The notes beneath the pieces were generated by a model. That model worked only from the letters and a program-made list of their open reading frames with translations, searched no databases and had not been told where the DNA came from. A stretch of 64,000 bases of DNA from Dromaius novaehollandiae (Eukaryota > Chordata > Aves > Casuariiformes > Dromaiidae), in the NCBI RefSeq assembly GCF_036370855.1, contig NC_088132.1:59000841-59064840 (forward strand), in the 5' to 3' direction. Position numbers and translations under genes: made by a program. Below, in pieces: positions 61,061 to 64,000 of the stretch (position 1 is the stretch's first letter; each line of letters begins with the position of its first letter).

Positions 61061-64000
61061 AACATAAAGAGGGTCATTTGGATTCATGATTTACTTGTAA
61101 TAAAAAGAGAACAAAGTATAGCTGGTGAGCACGCAGTATGTTTAATTTTGCAGAGAAATGGAAGTTCTCAGAAACAAAGAATGTATCTGCCTTTTTTCCC
61201 CATTCTCGATCATTTTGCCATTCCACTTTTCCCCATTCCATTATGCACACTTAGTCAGCTATTTATACTAGGGGCTTTCCTTCACATTTTGATTCTCCAA
61301 GAGCAGATTCCAGGTATTAGCCTGGCATAGACATGGAGTATACTTATCCCGTTCAAAGCCTGCAGAGCACACTCATCCATGAATACCTACACCTATTAAA
61401 AAGCCCTGCTGTTATTGGATAATTCCATTACTAGGGAACGTTTTTTTCACTTTTTTAATAATCACAAAACAGCTAGGTCATCAGTAATAAAAACAGGGAA
61501 GAAATCACTTCTGGTCTGCAAAGTTTCAGGAATCATCTTTCACCTGGGCACACTAGGTAATAAAAATGGTGCCTAAAGGAGCCTAGAGTGTCCATTCCTT
61601 AATCAAGATGAATCCTTTTGGTATATGTGTGGATATAATATATAATGCTATAGCCATTCTAATGCAATTTTAATGTCCATGAATGGTAAATCAGTCCCAG
61701 AAATTAAATGGTTTCTCCATTTTAATATATAACATGTTCATTCTGCACAGAGCAGATCTAGCAACCTATAAGCATAATTTATTTTGGCAATTAATAGTGC
61801 AATATATGAAGTAATGCCTTTTTCTAAATGTCAAGGAGAACAATGTAAAGTTTGATTGGTTAATTTTGCTCAATGCAAGTTTGGAGAAAAACATTTTTAA
61901 AACTTCTCTGAATTTCTGTCTTGGATGTCTGCCTTTATGAATAGATATCTTCAAAATAAACTGACTATAATTAGTAGCCTACAATTTTATTATGCTTTTG
62001 AAGTTTTAGCTTATGGTAAGTCTGGAATTTTAAATGAAGGTAAAAGCTTTTTTAGCCCCAAATGGCCCCACCCAATCAACATATTTAATCTGAATATATC
62101 TTTCTACTTTATTTAAAGAATTCAACTTCCTTTTGAAGAGGAGGTAAAAGTGTCCATACAAGCAGTCTTATAAAATCTACTAACTTATTAATGAATTTAG
62201 CAAGTCAGATTAAAAAAAATAATACAGTGTATACTGACAGATTCTGATTAACAACTCTGAATTAAAGCATACATTTTCTTTCACCATGTCATTTAGTTCT
62301 GATTCTCAGAATAAAATTGCCTACTGTGGGAGATAAAGTTTCAATACTGCTACAAGACCAGCCATCTAGCTACAACTGTGTGGTCAGAAATATGTTTGGT
62401 TTAGCAGTTATGGGAATTTAGACTTAAATCCAGTTGGTTTTTAATTCAGCTGAATCACCAGAGCTTGATGAAATGCCAGAAGGCTGTCTAAAAGAAAGCA
62501 GATCTTTCACAATGGAAGAGCTGATGTCACCCTCACAGCTGCCAAACCAGCAGCTTTGTTTTGTTTTTTTTTAAAAGACAAAGCAAAGTTACAAAAATGG
62601 GACAAAACACAATTTTCTGTTTTTTCCTTCCAACACATGTAAATCAGATTTTAATTTATGCAACTTTTAAATTACTTTATGCATTTTGAGTTTTTGTGAC
62701 ATTCACATTGCAGAGAAAAATACACTCAAGTTTGTTTCAATGTAATTCTAGCTCTGCTGTTTTTAATTTTCTTAATTTACTACCAAACTCTAAAATTAAT
62801 AGAAAATGTGACTGTTTCAAACCTAAACCTGGAAGAGACCAGATCTTTCATACCAATATCCTACTTTTACATAATTGCAAACTCTTTAATAAATTACAAA
62901 TCCACACTGAGACACAGTTTCTGAGCTGTGCATTCATCATTTTCGGGAAAAAAAAATTGACCGGGGTTATGAAGAAACAACAAGAAAAAAATAATGGCTT
63001 TAGCAAGGAGAGAAAAGAGCAGCTAGCTCAGAGCAGCCTGAGTCCCTCTGCACCTGCTGAGCTTACCAGACCGGTTTAGCGCAGTGAGGTCCAAGCAGAG
63101 GGTGCGGCACCACATACCTTCTCCCTCCAGCTCTGGCTCCATGAGCAGACAGCCAGCCCTAGAAGGGTTGGCTCTCCATCTGCCTCCCCACTTCCAGTTG
63201 CACAGTCCTGCTCACCCCCACCTTTCTCTGGCTCTGGCATGCATCAGCCCAGCCCCTTCAATGAGGAGATTCAACCCACCTGCCCAGAGGAAAACAATCT
63301 GTTCCTCACCCCAGGTTAGCAAGTTGAATCAGACCATGGACGTATCTGACACGTGCTGGAATAGGTGCAAAATAAGCATCAAGAGCATGTGGCCAGCAAT
63401 GGGGAGGGGAGGAAGTGAAGAAAACTGCTCGATCACTTCACCCCAGGAGACAGAAACCTCAGAGTTTAATTTCAGAGCCACCAAGAGAAGCAGTCTCACC
63501 TGTTCCCAGAAATTCCTTCCTGCCCCTTTCTTTGTGCCAAAACTAGTGTTTAGCAAAGTTGTATTGAGAAACTGATCCTGGGAATATATTCAAGAAAAAG
63601 AAAAAGGTTATTACAATCTGAACCAATATCCTGATTTGGTTCGTAGCTTGACTGTATGGAGTGGTTTTGGTGACCCAAGAGAGGGGGGAATGGAACTGAG
63701 CAGCTATGGGAGGCAGGACTTGCTCTTTGGTAAGCATTATCAACTTACACTAGCTTAAACTCTATGAAACTACTACCTCCAGCTGAGGTTCCCTGATGGC
63801 TTGAACCGATGTAGCTGTCAGGTGCAGTCCCTTCCTCTGCCACCACCAGCTACACACTCCCATCCGCTCCCAGTAATACAGCCACGGGGTAGGTTGATTC
63901 AGCTGGTTGATTTGGTAGAAATCTTTCCTCCTCTTCTTTTTTTTCTTTTCAAGGCTAGTTTGACAGGCTGATCTGGCAGAAGATTCATCTTATCATGTGA

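Larger units (their letters stand above)
44370..64000 (-). other. ARSB: Probable ARSB intron, 3' part (upstream exon not in window)
   Basis: Everything right of the penultimate exon should be the intron before it. I looked on the minus strand for the next upstream exon (human: 71 nt, containing ELLHNIDP and ending near Cys405) and for the preceding ISDWLPTLV-type sequence, and found neither. The intron therefore appears to be longer than 19.6 kb, which fits the large introns of mammalian ARSB. It is AT-rich and contains CR1 fragments near 46.9, 48.2-48.9 and 51.8-52.6 kb, a MIR near 60.6 kb, a (TA)15-T12 tract at 59953-59994 and a GC-richer stretch at 63.0-63.5 kb. The rest holds nothing I recognise. 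A diverged 71-nt exon could have been missed by eye. Confidence 0.7.

Noticed and set aside
44370..64000. Search for the next upstream ARSB exon (HNIDP / ISDWLPTLV-type sequence)
   Set aside because: No minus-strand match with flanking splice sites was found, so no exon is claimed.
1..64000. tRNA, rRNA, CRISPR arrays, bacterial operons or endogenous viral genes
   Set aside because: None recognised by eye on either strand. The AT-rich, CR1-containing context is vertebrate nuclear DNA.

Overview
This window looks like avian (sauropsid) nuclear DNA. It is mostly AT-rich and non-coding. Its recognisable interspersed repeats are almost all CR1-type LINE fragments, of both the bird-type subfamilies and an older amniote type, plus two MIR-like SINE fossils. 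I see no Alu or L1 sequence. No bacterial, phage or viral gene set is present, and nearly all short open reading frames are chance reading frames.

The only protein-coding sequence I can support is the 3' end of arylsulfatase B (ARSB, N-acetylgalactosamine-4-sulfatase) on the minus strand. The last coding exon is at 43448-43710 (stop codon TAG at 43448-43450). The penultimate exon is at 44241-44369. They are joined by a 530-bp GT-AG intron with matching phase. The 3' UTR probably ends just below an AATAAA signal at 42923-42928. The rest of the window to the right (44370-64000) contains no further ARSB exon that I can find, so it reads as the 3' part of a large ARSB intron.

The second functional landmark is a strong CpG island at about 16290-17700. 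It has CCGGG, GGC and G-quadruplex tracts, CRE-like sites and two good minus-strand splice donors (after 17150 and after 16962). In human, the gene directly downstream of ARSB in the same orientation is LHFPL2, whose first exon is non-coding. I infer that the island is the LHFPL2 promoter with 5' non-coding exon(s), and that 1-16961 is LHFPL2 intron 1. This is inference from synteny; no LHFPL2 coding sequence is in the window.

Layout: 1-16.3 kb, putative intron with an approximately 1.9-kb ancient CR1 (6690-8620) and a CR1 tail (about 9640-9800); 16.3-17.7 kb, CpG island; 17.7-41.9 kb, intergenic, with a bird-type CR1 tail at 34.4 kb, a MIR at 36.4 kb, a G21 tract and a GC-rich block at 37.6-38.5 kb; 42.0-42.9 kb, antisense CR1 abutting the ARSB 3' end; 42.9-44.4 kb, ARSB 3' UTR and exons; 44.4-64 kb, ARSB intron with CR1 fragments at about 46.9, 48.2 and 51.8 kb and a MIR at 60.6 kb.

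I did not find a new biological system. The most interesting observations are a 50-bp near-identical direct repeat 1.6 kb apart, a series of 20-50-bp tandem duplications, changes in the glycosylation sequons of ARSB, and the promoter island with its two splice donors.
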